Origin: Eubacterium plexicaudatum ASF492
Lineage (GTDB): Bacteria; Bacillota; Clostridia; Lachnospirales; Lachnospiraceae
Direction of reading: 5' to 3'
Assembly (NCBI RefSeq): GCF_000364225.2
Contig: NZ_AQFT02000001.1
Coordinates: forward strand, 1,054,001 to 1,118,000
DNA length: 64,000 nt
Below, in pieces: positions 37,411 through 46,883 of this stretch. The translations under genes were made by a program, and so were the position numbers. Each line of letters starts with the position of its first letter. Within the stretch, counting starts at the first letter, position 1. Under the pieces are notes generated by a model. It saw only the letters and a program-made list of their open reading frames with translations, did not search any database and was not told the DNA's origin.

Positions 37411-38949
37411 ATGTTCGGAAAGCAGGTGGAAAATATGGATCAAAATGTAGTATTGACAATGAAGGACATCAGCAAGACGTTTCCAGGCGTCAAGGCATTG
37501 TCACATGTGGATTTTACACTGCGCAAAGGCGAGGTTCATGCACTGATGGGTGAGAATGGAGCGGGAAAATCAACATTAATCAAAGTACTTACCGGAGTGC
37601 ATGAATTTGAAACAGGAGAGATCCGCATGGATGGAAAAGATGCGGCAGTTATTAACCATTCGCCGCAGGAAGCACAGGAGAACGGGATCAGCACCGTATA
37701 TCAGGAGGTCAATCTGTGTCCGAACCTTACAGTTGCCGAAAATCTGTATATCGGGCGTGAACCAAGAAAATTCGGCATGATCGACTGGAAGACCATGAAC
37801 AAAAAATCACAGGAACTGTTAAAAAATCTGGATATTGCCGTATCACCTACAACAATGCTGGATGAGTGCTCCATTGCAATACAGCAGATGATTGCAATTG
37901 CACGTGCGGTTGATATGAAATGTAAAGTACTGATTCTGGATGAGCCGACTTCCTCTCTGGATGACGGTGAAGTGGAAAAATTATTTGTACTTATGCGCCG
38001 GCTGAAAAGTGAAGGCGTCGGTATTATCTTCGTAACGCATTTCTTAGAGCAGGTCTATGAAATCTGTGATCGGATTACCGTATTTCGAAATGGAGAACTG
38101 GTCGGTGAATTTGAGACGGAAAAACTGCCGCGTGTAATGCTTGTGGCAAAAATGATGGGCAAAGACTTTGACGATCTGGCCGATATCAAAGGCGACCGCA
38201 AGACGCAGGCGAAAAAATCCGAACCGGTTATTGAAGCAAAAGGCATCGGACATCAGGGTACGATCAGACCGTTTGATATGACGTTCCATGCGGGTGAAGT
38301 AGTCGGATTGACCGGACTGTTAGGCTCCGGACGTTCCGAGCTCGTACGTGCGGTATATGGCGCGGATAAGGCGGATTCGGGTACGCTTAAAGTCAAAGGA
38401 AAAGAAATAAAAATCAATACGCCGTTAGATGCAATGCAGGCCGGCATGGCATACTTGCCGGAAGATCGGAAAAAAGAAGGAATTTTGGCAGATTTGTCCG
38501 TACGGGAAAATATTATTATCGCGCTGCAGGCAAAACGAGGCATGTTTAAGCCGATGAGCCGTAAGGAAATGGAAGATTTTGCAGATCGGTATATTAAAGT
38601 ACTGCAGGTGAAGACAGCCAGCAGAGAAACGCCAATCAAGAGTCTGTCCGGCGGCAATCAGCAGAAAGTAATTATCGGACGGTGGCTGTTAACAAATCCG
38701 GATTTTCTGATTTTAGATGAACCGACCAGAGGAATTGATATCGGAACAAAGACGGAAATTCAAAAACTTGTACTCCAGCTGGCAGACGAGGGAAAATCGG
38801 TTACGTTTATTTCCTCGGAAGTCGAAGAAATGCTGCGTACCTGTTCCAGAATGGCAGTCCTGCGTGACGGCAGGAAGGTCGGAGAGATCGAGGGTGAAGA
38901 TTTAACGCAGGAGAAAATCATGCAGACGATTGCCGGAGGTGAAAAATAA
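37411..38949 (+). CDS. Sugar ABC importer ATPase with two ATP-binding domains (YtfR-like)
   Basis: The 512-residue protein has two ABC domains, as in RbsA, MglA and YtfR. Domain one: Walker A MGENGAGKST, Walker B VLILDEPTSSLD. Domain two: LLGSGRSELVRAV in place of a full Walker A, signature SLSGGNQQKV, and ILDEPTRGIDIGTK. The signature of domain one is degenerate (CSIAIQQMIAIARA), which is normal for this group. I chose the ATG at 37411 with GGGAGGCTGTAAA upstream; ATGs at 37435 or further upstream are possible. The two permease genes follow. Confidence 0.93.
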   Translation: MFGKQVENMDQNVVLTMKDISKTFPGVKALSHVDFTLRKGEVHALMGENGAGKSTLIKVLTGVHEFETGEIRMDGKDAAVINHSPQEAQENGISTVYQEVNLCPNLTVAENLYIGREPRKFGMIDWKTMNKKSQELLKNLDIAVSPTTMLDECSIAIQQMIAIARAVDMKCKVLILDEPTSSLDDGEVEKLFVLMRRLKSEGVGIIFVTHFLEQVYEICDRITVFRNGELVGEFETEKLPRVMLVAKMMGKDFDDLADIKGDRKTQAKKSEPVIEAKGIGHQGTIRPFDMTFHAGEVVGLTGLLGSGRSELVRAVYGADKADSGTLKVKGKEIKINTPLDAMQAGMAYLPEDRKKEGILADLSVRENIIIALQAKRGMFKPMSRKEMEDFADRYIKVLQVKTASRETPIKSLSGGNQQKVIIGRWLLTNPDFLILDEPTRGIDIGTKTEIQKLVLQLADEGKSVTFISSEVEEMLRTCSRMAVLRDGRKVGEIEGEDLTQEKIMQTIAGGEK

Positions 38950-38951
38950 GT

Positions 38952-40010
38952 ATGGCTAGTGAAAATACAAAAACAGGATTTGATTTCAAACAGCTGACAA
39001 AAAAACGTTTGTTTTTGCCGATTGTATGCCTGATTGTGGTACTTTTGACAAATTTGGTGAAAACACCGGACTTTTTCAAAGTGTCTCTTACGAACGGTGT
39101 ATTAAACGGATATGTTATTGACGTTATCAACCGTGCATCGGAACTTGTCATTCTGGCAATCGGAATGACGCTCGTAACGGCAGCCTCCGGCGGGCAGGAT
39201 ATCAGTGTCGGCGCGGTGATGGCGGTCGCAGCTGCAGCATGCTGCCAGATTTTAACAGGCGGCGAAGTATCGGCAAATGCATTTGCCAACCCATTCATTC
39301 TGGCGGTACTCGCAGCCATTGGCGCAGCTGCATTATGCGGCATTTTCAATGGATTTTTGGTAGCAAAGCTGGGCATTCAGCCGATGGTCGCAACGCTTAT
39401 ATTATTTACGGCAGGCCGCGGTATTGCACAGTTGATTACAAAAGGCCAGACGACTTATGTACGTGTGGATGCTTATAAAATTATGGGTGGTTATATCGGC
39501 AGCTGTCCGATACCAACGCCGATCTTTTTCGCAATTATTATGGTTATTATCGTAAATTTAATTTTGAAAAAGACAGCGCTTGGCTTATATATCGAGAGTG
39601 TTGGCATTAACGGCGCCGCTTCCAGACTGGTCGGCTTAAATTCTACGATGATCAAATTTTTAACGTATGTGATCTGCGGCGTACTCGCTGGTGTAGCCGG
39701 TATTGTAGCTTCCAGCCGTATTTATTCGGCAGATGCCAATAACATCGGCCTGAATCTGGAAATGGATGCAATCCTTGCGGTAGCGCTTGGAGGCAATGCG
39801 CTGGGCGGCGGTAAATTCAGCCTGATGGGTTCTGTAATCGGTGCTTATACGATTCAGGCGCTGACTACCACATTGTATGCCATGAGCGTATCTTCCGACA
39901 GACTTCCGGTTTACAAGGCAGTCGTCGTTGTTATTATCGTCGTACTCCAGAGCCCTGTATTCAAAAAATATCTTGCCAATGCAAAAGCAAGACGGGCGTC
40001 AACAATATAA
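38952..40010 (+). CDS. Sugar ABC importer permease (YtfT-like)
   Basis: This 352-residue membrane protein has about nine or ten helices of the branched-chain/ribose permease type. The BPD motifs are GMTLVTAASGGQDISVGAVM near the N-terminus, NGFLVAKLGIQPMVATLIL, and the C-terminal MDAILAVALGGNALGGGK. It begins three bases after the ATPase stop with GGAGGTGAAAAATAAGT upstream. It should form the channel together with the next gene's product. Confidence 0.92.
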   Translation: MASENTKTGFDFKQLTKKRLFLPIVCLIVVLLTNLVKTPDFFKVSLTNGVLNGYVIDVINRASELVILAIGMTLVTAASGGQDISVGAVMAVAAAACCQILTGGEVSANAFANPFILAVLAAIGAAALCGIFNGFLVAKLGIQPMVATLILFTAGRGIAQLITKGQTTYVRVDAYKIMGGYIGSCPIPTPIFFAIIMVIIVNLILKKTALGLYIESVGINGAASRLVGLNSTMIKFLTYVICGVLAGVAGIVASSRIYSADANNIGLNLEMDAILAVALGGNALGGGKFSLMGSVIGAYTIQALTTTLYAMSVSSDRLPVYKAVVVVIIVVLQSPVFKKYLANAKARRASTI

Positions 40011-40030
40011 GCGGAAGGTGGTCGTTAAGC

Positions 40031-41044
40031 ATGGAAAAGAAAAAGATAAACAGCAATACGTTTTGCTGATCATTACAATTGTATTATTTGTGGTTATGTA
40101 CGTTGCCGGAATGATCCTGTTTAATGAGCAGGGATTTGCGAAACCACAGATGTTTTTAAATCTGTTTATTTCCAACGCCGGACTGATTGTGATTGGCTGC
40201 GGCATGACACTCGTTATGATCACCGGAGGCATTGACATCTCCGTTGGTTCGGTAACGGCGCTTGTCTGTATGGTATCTGCTTATATCATGGAAAACAAAG
40301 GCATGAGCGCATGGATGGCCGTATTTTCTCTCTGGTCATCGGCATCTGCTTTGGTATCGTACAGGGATATCTCGTTACTTATCTGGAGATTCAGCCTTTT
40401 ATCGTAACACTGGCCGGAATGTTTTTGGACGTGGTATGACAGCGATGGTCAGCACGGAAATGATTTCCATTAAAAACGAACTGTTTTTAAAGTGGGCCAA
40501 TTACAGAATTAATATGCCGTTTGGATCCGTCAATAAAAAGGGCAGATTTATAGCGGCATACATATATCCTACGGTTATTATTGCACTGATCGTTGTGGTA
40601 ATTATATCCGTTATGCTCAAATACTCCAAATTCGGACGCAAGCTGTATGCCATCGGCGGCAATCAGCAGAGCGCTGTTATGATGGGCCTGAATGTAAAAC
40701 GGACAAAAATGCAGGCTTATGTACTGGATGGTTTTTTAGCAGGACTTGGGGGATTTTTATTCTGCTTAAACAGCTGTGCCGGATTCGTAGAACAGGCAAA
40801 AGGACTGGAAATGGACGCGATATCTTCTGCCGTAATCGGCGGTACGCTCTTAAGCGGCGGTGTCGGTACGGTAATCGGTACGTTGTTTGGCGTATTAATC
40901 AAAGGAACCATTACAAGTCTGATCACGACCCAGGGCACATTGTCCAGCTGGTGGGTAAGAATTACACTGTCAGCGCTTCTTTGCTTCTTTATTGTACTGC
41001 AGGCGGTATTTGCGGCAGCGAAAAAGAAAAATAAAAATAAGTGA
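40031..41044 (+). CDS. Second sugar ABC importer permease (YjfF-like), three frameshifts
   Basis: The product is a RbsC-type permease of about 338 residues once repaired. Visible parts are GCGMTLVMITGGIDISVGSVT, YLVTYLEIQPFIVTLAGMF, FGRKLYAIGGNQQSAVMMG and GLEMDAISSAVIGGTLLSGG. One base appears lost at each of 40040-40044 (A run), 40326-40334 (TC repeat) and 40422-40426 (T run). The natural start is the ATG at 40031 (MEKKK). The pairing of two permeases with a YtfQ-like binding protein and YtfR-like ATPase matches the YtfQRT-YjfF galactofuranose importer, though the sugar here is unproven. A terminator follows. Confidence 0.88.
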
Positions 41045-41048
41045 GTTT

Positions 41049-41084
41049 AAAAAGCCGGTATACAAATGTTTACCGGCTTTTTAT
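41049..41084. terminator. Terminator after the ABC importer operon
   Basis: AAAAGCCGGTA and TACCGGCTTTTT form a perfect stem around TACAAATGTT. Confidence 0.88.
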
Positions 41085-41090
41085 TCTAAA

Positions 41091-41642
41091 TTATAAAAGA
41101 CAAATGGACAGATCGGCAAAGATTCCGACACAAATCTCTTCACCAAAAGCATACTGTTCCATTGTTTCTTTTTCAAACCCATATACTGTCACCTGTCTTT
41201 TTTCAGGGTCTACAATCCAATATTCCCGCACTCCCGCCGTTCCATATTTAAGCATCTTTTTCATATAATCTCTGCTCCTGCTGCTGGGAGATACGATCTC
41301 AATAATCCAGTCCGGTGCTCCATGACAACCTTGTTCGTCCAGTTTGGAAGTATCACAGATCACCGAAATATCCGGTTCCAAATAATTTTTTTCGTCATTG
41401 TTTAAAAATACGGCAAACGGGGCTGCCAGTACCTCACAGTTCCCTCCATTCTTTTTTATATAACTGACAATATGAAAAAACAGTTCACGGCTGATTTTCT
41501 GATGCGTAAAGCTAGGCGGAGACATCGCATAAATCTGTCCGTCTATCAGCTCTGCATGTTCACCGTCTGCCATGGCATATATATCTGCAATCGTATAGCT
41601 TTTTTCTTCTGTCAAAACCGTTTCTTTTAATGAACGTCCCAT
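41091..41642 (-). CDS. Uma2 family restriction-endonuclease-like protein (DUF820)
   Basis: This 183-residue protein has the PD-(D/E)XK fold pattern of Uma2 proteins: YTIADIYAMADGEHAELIDG, the HQKISRELFFHI helix, LEPDISVICDTSK and the active-site region APDWIIEIVSPSSRSRDY, then KMLKYGTAGVREYWIVDP. The biological role of the family is unclear. I chose the ATG at 41642 (MGRSLKE). The gene stands alone, convergent with the importer operon. Confidence 0.9.
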   Translation of the reverse strand: MGRSLKETVLTEEKSYTIADIYAMADGEHAELIDGQIYAMSPPSFTHQKISRELFFHIVSYIKKNGGNCEVLAAPFAVFLNNDEKNYLEPDISVICDTSKLDEQGCHGAPDWIIEIVSPSSRSRDYMKKMLKYGTAGVREYWIVDPEKRQVTVYGFEKETMEQYAFGEEICVGIFADLSICLL

Positions 41643-41713
41643 ATCATCACAACCTTTGTTTTTCAACATCTCATTTTTTGTATTATAAACAATGGAAATG
41701 AAAAAGCAATCCT

Positions 41714-42157
41714 TTACAACTGCGAATCCGCAATTGTAAGAATCTTTTCAAAGGCCAGTCCTGCGAACATCCAAAGCGGGGCATAATCGAGCCGTATAAT
41801 TCCATGAATATTTGCTTTTGCCTTGCTGTAATCCCAGGGACACATTTTGTGTTTTTTTAAAAAGCTGCCGCTTACGTATTCTCCGGTAAAAATGCCGAGA
41901 CTGTAGATGGCTCCGCGCAGCAGTGTGGGACAGCTTGTAAGATGGCGGGATACCGGGGCGATGACAGATGCCATGCCGTAGATTGGGAACATCCAAAGGG
42001 AAGTCTGCCCCATCAGCCGTTTATCCCGTTTCCATATGCTTTCTGTTGAAGTAAATAAAATTTCCATACACCAGCCTGTAAGACCGCAAATCATAAAATT
42101 TTGTAAATTTTTCATATGGATAGCATGCACAGCATTTTGAAATTTATTCGGCATCAT
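41714..42157 (-). CDS. Putative ABC-transporter type IV membrane protein (CmpB-like)
   Basis: The protein has 147 residues and about four hydrophobic segments. The sequence FMICGLTGWCMEILFTSTES, SLWMFPIYGMAS and GIFTGEYVSGSFLKKHKMCPWDYS resembles the family annotated as putative ABC-transporter type IV in clostridia, of unknown function. It is divergent from the next gene with 62 bases between. Confidence 0.7.
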   Translation of the reverse strand: MMPNKFQNAVHAIHMKNLQNFMICGLTGWCMEILFTSTESIWKRDKRLMGQTSLWMFPIYGMASVIAPVSRHLTSCPTLLRGAIYSLGIFTGEYVSGSFLKKHKMCPWDYSKAKANIHGIIRLDYAPLWMFAGLAFEKILTIADSQL

Positions 42158-42219
42158 GCGAAAAATAGGATACGGAATGTGCCAAACAGGTTCTTAAAGT
42201 TTTTGCCTGTTATATTATA

Positions 42220-42606
42220 ATGTCTGCATATGGGAAGCCGAAACTGTCCGGATGGAGCAGTACGGCTATTTATGAAACAGGACAGGGGGATATGCAATGG
42301 TTTGGATTCGAAAAGATTGTTGCTTATCGAAAAACAGGTGATGATTCGGACAGTGAAGGTTTGACCGGTGATCGTACCGGTGGTGATATGGGGGATTATT
42401 TAGGTACGGAAAATGACGGTACGAATCAAGGTAGCATCGCCGGCAATGGGAAAAATGACGAAAAGGATTGGTATGCCGATTCGGATATACCAAAAACCGG
42501 AAATGCAATTCCGCTGCTGCTTTGGAGTTTTCTTCTGACCGGGGCGATGCTGATCGTGATGACCTGTTACCGGTTCCGAATGGCAGTAAAACATGAAAAC
42601 CAATAA
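42220..42606 (+). CDS. Short cell-wall sorting-signal protein, probably the C-terminal part of a surface protein
   Basis: The 128-residue frame ends with a sorting signal: the motif IPKTG, a hydrophobic helix (AIPLLLWSFLLTGAMLIVM) and a basic tail (YRFRMAVKHENQ). The part before is Gly/Asp/Asn-rich and looks like a linker. No signal peptide is present, so this is either the end of a truncated surface protein or has its start elsewhere. A sortase gene overlaps its last 14 bases, which suggests a dedicated enzyme-substrate pair. Confidence 0.6.
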   Translation: MSAYGKPKLSGWSSTAIYETGQGDMQWFGFEKIVAYRKTGDDSDSEGLTGDRTGGDMGDYLGTENDGTNQGSIAGNGKNDEKDWYADSDIPKTGNAIPLLLWSFLLTGAMLIVMTCYRFRMAVKHENQ

Positions 42607-43357
42607 AGTATTCCGCTGCATTTATAGTATGGTTCTGGTGCTGTTTCTTGCTTTGGGAGTAGCATTGGCCGTACAGCTGGCAATGGTGTCCGATGCGGAG
42701 GAGTTTTATAGCCGGATTGCAGAACCTGACTGCGGACATCTCGGTCAAAAGACGGACATGACGCAAAGTCGTGTACCGGCAGATGAAAAGAAAAAGGACG
42801 AAGGGCTTTCTCAGCTGTCGAGGCGGGTTGCTGCGCTTGGCAAAAAGTATCCGGAGGTGGTTGCATGGATTCGGATTCCAGGTACGGATTTGGACTATCC
42901 GGTTATGCTTGGTGAAGATAATCGGTTTTATTTGGATCATTTGCCGGATGGGAGCAAAAATTCACTTGGAAGTCTGTTTTTGGATGTCCGCTGCCGCAAA
43001 AGCAGTTCCAATGTGATCATTTACGGACACAATGCTTCCGGCGGCAGAATGTTTGGTATGCTGAAAAGATATGAGGAGCAGGAGTTTTATTCGTCACATT
43101 CAAGTATTTTGCTGGCTGTGGCGGATGCACAGTATCGCTGCCGGATATTTGCCGTGCGCCGTGTGGAGGCGGGCAGCGATGCCTATACGATGCAGTTTGA
43201 AACCGGAGAGGCATTTGCACGGTATGTCAGACAGGCGAAGTCGGATGCGGTCTGCTCAACAGATCTTCGATATCCTGACAAAGCGCGGATATTGACGTTA
43301 TCTACCTGCACCGGATGGGGGAATGAGCGGTTACTTGTGCAGGCATTCATATGGTAG
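42593..43357 (+). CDS. srtB: Class B sortase
   Basis: Sortases cut a sorting motif and attach the protein to the cell wall. This 254-residue protein has an N-terminal signal anchor (MVLVLFLALGVALAVQLA), the class B region WIRIPGTDLDYPVMLGEDN, the catalytic histidine in VIIYGHNASGGRMFGML, the cysteine in LTLSTCTGWG and the arginine in NERLLVQAF. It overlaps the gene for an IPKTG-bearing protein. A terminator follows. Confidence 0.92.
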   Translation: MKTNKVFRCIYSMVLVLFLALGVALAVQLAMVSDAEEFYSRIAEPDCGHLGQKTDMTQSRVPADEKKKDEGLSQLSRRVAALGKKYPEVVAWIRIPGTDLDYPVMLGEDNRFYLDHLPDGSKNSLGSLFLDVRCRKSSSNVIIYGHNASGGRMFGMLKRYEEQEFYSSHSSILLAVADAQYRCRIFAVRRVEAGSDAYTMQFETGEAFARYVRQAKSDAVCSTDLRYPDKARILTLSTCTGWGNERLLVQAFIW

Positions 43358-43417
43358 AGCGTGGCGCAAAGGCAGACGGAGTTGTGTCAGCATGTATTTG
43401 AAATAAGGCAAAAAAGT

Positions 43418-43464
43418 GTGTACGATCATTTGCCCGAACAGGACAGATGATCGTACACATTTTT
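43418..43464. terminator. Terminator between sortase and flavodiiron genes
   Basis: GTGTACGATCA (43418-43428) pairs with TGATCGTACAC (43448-43458), then ATTTTT. Confidence 0.85.
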
Positions 43465-43510
43465 ATATTACGCTTTTTTTCATCAGGATGCTTTTATTAA
43501 GATTCTATTA

Positions 43511-44728
43511 TCAGGATTCTTTCATAGAGTCAATAATTGCATTTGCCAGGGAATCCAGTTCGATTGTTTTATCTGCGCCCATAGAGGAAGCAATGCTCAG
43601 CCGTTCATTTAAAACAGTCATATTTTTTAATTCCACATCTATAAACTTCTGCATCAGATCACCGGATTTGCATGCCCAGGAGCCGTTTTCAATCAAAGCA
43701 AATGTGCGGTTTTGCATATTCAGCGCTTTCATATCCATTAAGAAATTGTGCATAACCGGATAAATGCCGAGATTATATGTCACGGACGCCAGTACGATAT
43801 GGCTGTATTTAAATGCGTCGGAAATCAGGTATGATACATGGGTATTGGATACGTCATGTACTTTTACATTTGTGCAGCCTTTTTCACATAATTTGCATGC
43901 CAGTGCCTGCGCAGCAGCTTCCGTATTGCCATACATGGAAGCATAGGCAATCATAACGCCTTTTTCTTCCGGTTCGTAGCGGCTCCATTTGTCGTACTTC
44001 TCAATAAAATATCCGAAATTTTCACGCCATACCGGGCCGTGAAGCGGACAGATATATTTGATCTGATCTACAATACCACCGGCTTTTTTCAGCAGCAGCT
44101 GAATATGCGGGCCGTATTTTCCTACGATATTGACAAGGTAGCGGCGTGCTTCGTCGAGCCAGTCGCGGTCAAAATCCACTTCATCTGCAAACAGTTTTCC
44201 ATCTAATGCGATAAAGGAGCCAAATGCATCTGCAGAGAAGAGTACGCCGTTTGTTGTATCAAAGGTAACCATAGCTTCCGGCCAGTGTACCATTGGTGCG
44301 GCTACAAATGTAACGGTGTGTTTTCCAAAACAGTGGGTGTCGCCTTCTGCGACCGTGACGCATTCATGATCATCCGGATGGAAATGGAACTGACGCATCA
44401 GCATAAATGCCTTTTCCGTGGAAATAACTTTTACGTGTGGATAGCGCAGCAGAATCTGTTCCACGCAGGCGCCGTGGTCCGGTTCCATGTGGTTTACAAC
44501 GAGCCAGTCAAGCGGGCGGCCGTCCAGCAGATAGTCCAGATTTTCCAGAAGCTGACGGCAGGCAGACCAGTCTACGGTGTCAAACAGTACGGTTTCTTTA
44601 TCTAAAAGCAAATATGCGTTGTAGCTTACACCATATGGAATCGGGTGTATATTTTCAAATAAGTGGAGCCGATGGTCGTTCGCGCCGACCCAGTACAGAT
44701 CCTCTGTTATATTACGTACACAATACAT
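43511..44728 (-). CDS. Flavodiiron protein (FprA-type A flavoprotein)
   Basis: The enzyme reduces O2 (or NO) to water (or N2O) using electrons from rubredoxin or a similar donor. Residues 1-250 are the metallo-beta-lactamase-like diiron domain with ligands in VNHMEPDHGACVEQ, a histidine in AAPMVHWPEAM, the aspartate in FSADAFGSF and CPLHGPVW. Residues 255-400 are a flavodoxin domain that binds FMN (IAYASMYGNTEAAAQ, ALIENGSWACKSGD). The length of 405 residues is typical. It lies 85 bases downstream of a dehydrogenase that ends in a rubredoxin domain, so that protein is a plausible electron donor. Confidence 0.96.
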   Translation of the reverse strand: MYCVRNITEDLYWVGANDHRLHLFENIHPIPYGVSYNAYLLLDKETVLFDTVDWSACRQLLENLDYLLDGRPLDWLVVNHMEPDHGACVEQILLRYPHVKVISTEKAFMLMRQFHFHPDDHECVTVAEGDTHCFGKHTVTFVAAPMVHWPEAMVTFDTTNGVLFSADAFGSFIALDGKLFADEVDFDRDWLDEARRYLVNIVGKYGPHIQLLLKKAGGIVDQIKYICPLHGPVWRENFGYFIEKYDKWSRYEPEEKGVMIAYASMYGNTEAAAQALACKLCEKGCTNVKVHDVSNTHVSYLISDAFKYSHIVLASVTYNLGIYPVMHNFLMDMKALNMQNRTFALIENGSWACKSGDLMQKFIDVELKNMTVLNERLSIASSMGADKTIELDSLANAIIDSMKES

Positions 44729-44813
44729 GAGATGTCCTGCTACTTAACATCTAAATAGCTTTTCCTTTCCTAAATTTTCGGTTTTATGTAAAATAACGCA
44801 AGGCAGTCGGTTG

Positions 44814-46726
44814 CTATGCTTCAATAAACTGCTCTTTTCCTTCCGCACATTCCGGACATACCCAGTCCTGCGGCAATTTTTCAAATAACGTGCCCGGAGC
44901 AACTTCGGCATCCTCGTCACCGATTTCCGGAATATATTCATATCCGCATCCGCCGCATACGTAGCGTTTGCCAATTGGCGTCGGCTTTGGTGCCGGTGGG
45001 CGTTTCATTTTAACCATAGGCGGAGCAGGCTGTTTTTCTCCGGTACCCAAAGCTTCGGTTAAGAGCGGCAATATTTCGTTCACATCACCGACGATACCGT
45101 AGTCACAGTTTTTAAAGATCGGAGCATTGCCGTTTTTGTTAATGGCTACAATGGTAGAAGCATCCTTGATGCCTTTCAAATGCTGGGTAGCTCCGGAAAT
45201 ACCACAGGCAATATACAGGTTTCCGGTAAATTTCTGTCCGGACATGCCGACATAGCGGCTTAACGGTACATATTTTAACGTTTCGGCAACCGGACGAGAG
45301 GAGCCAATTGCAGCGCCGGCAGCCTTGGCCAGATTTTCAATCAGCTTCATGTTTTCTTTGGAACCGATGCCTTTTCCTGCGGAAACGACACGCTCTGCCT
45401 GCGCAATCGGCGTATCGGTTGCAATGCCTACGGTAAAATCATGGCCGTCCTTTTTCAGCGCGTCCACCAAAGCGGTTACTTTGTCGCCTGCGGCGCCGTC
45501 ACGGAAAATATGCCCTTTGCGCACACCTGTGATGGGAGCCGGTTTTTTTGCAGCGGAACGACTGCCGCCGCCGGAATCTTTCGGCATTTTTCCAATTAAA
45601 TTTGCTGCGATTACGACACGCTGGATCTCATTTGTACCTTCATAAATCGTTGTAATTTTGGCATCCCGGTACATTCTTTCAACATCCATACCTTTTAGGA
45701 ATCCGGTACCGCCAAAAATCTGCAGAGCGCTGTTTGTTACTTCCAAAGCGATATCGGAGGCATACATTTTTGCCATGGCAGCTTCCATCGCATACGGATC
45801 GTGATGTTCTTTTAATTCTGCGGCGGAATAAACTAAAAATCGAGCACAGCGCAGCTTTGTCGCCATATCTGCAAGCTTAAAAGAAATGCCCTGCTGAGCG
45901 GCAATCGGTTTGCCGAACTGGATTCGTTCTTTCGCATAGTCAAGCGCCTGTTCAAAAGCACCCTGTGCAATACCAAGCGCCTGAGCGGCAATACCGATGC
46001 GTCCGCCATCCAGTGTTGCCATAGCGATTTTAAACCCGTCGCCTTCTTTGCCAAGCAGATTTTCCTTCGGTACTTTGACATCGTTGAAAATCAGTTCGGC
46101 AGTCGTAGAAGAGCGGATGCCCATCTTGTCATAGTGATCGCCGAATTCAAAGCCGTCCCAGCCTTTTTCTACGATAAAAGCGGAAATACCGCGGGTGCCG
46201 ATATCCGGTGTCGTTACGGCGAATACGACGTATGTATCGGCTTTCGGAGCGTTAGTAATAAAATCTTGCCGCCGTTTAACAGATAGTAATCACCTTTATC
46301 CAGCGCGGTTGTTTCCGTACCACCGGCATCGGAACCGGCATTAGGTTCGGTCAGGCCAAAAGCGCCGATTTTTTCTCCTTTTGCAAGCGGAACAAGGTAT
46401 TTTTTCTTCTGCGCTTCATTTCCGAAAGCGAAAATCGGGAATGAGCCTAAGGATACATGGGCAGATAAAATAACGCCGGAACCGCCGTCAACTCTGGATA
46501 ATTCTTCTACGGCAATTGCATAGCTGTTAATGTCAAGTCCTGCACCCCCATATTCCTTCGGATATGGAATCCCCATAAGACCCATTTCTCCAAGTTTTTT
46601 TACGGCTTCGTCAGGAAAACGGTTTTCCTGATCTAAGGAAAAGGCGATCGGCTTGATCTCTTCTTCGGCAAAGGCACGGATCTTTGCGCGCAGCTGTTCT
46701 TGTTCTGGTGTTGTCTGGAATAACAT
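44814..46726 (-). CDS. Acyl-CoA dehydrogenase-EtfA-rubredoxin fusion, one frameshift
   Basis: One chain of about 637 residues holds three redox modules. Residues 1-380 are a butyryl/acyl-CoA dehydrogenase (LTEPNAGSDAGGTE, GRIGIAAQALGIAQGAFEQA, QIFGGTGFLKG, TTIYEGTNEIQRVV). After a Lys/Pro/Gly linker, residues 420-570 are the FAD-binding domain of electron-transfer flavoprotein alpha (AGKGIGSKENMKLIENLA, LYIACGISGATQHLKG, IVAINKNGNAPIFK). The last 50 residues are a rubredoxin with its four cysteines in YVCGGCGYEY and WVCPECAEG. The frame breaks at the A run 46260-46263 (plus strand) and one added base restores FITNAPKAD. AAAGGAGGCAATGCC precedes the ATG. The next gene encodes a flavodiiron protein. 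Confidence 0.93.
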
Positions 46727-46883
46727 GGCATTGCCTCCTTTATGTTGGATTTTTTGTGCAAAATCGTTAAAAATAACTGATTTGTATTTTTAAAACCAAA
46801 AATTATCTGTAAATTTTAACTAAATTTACTATAACAAATTGCTGTATTTTTGTCAAGTTGATGTTCGATTTTATGTGCAAATG

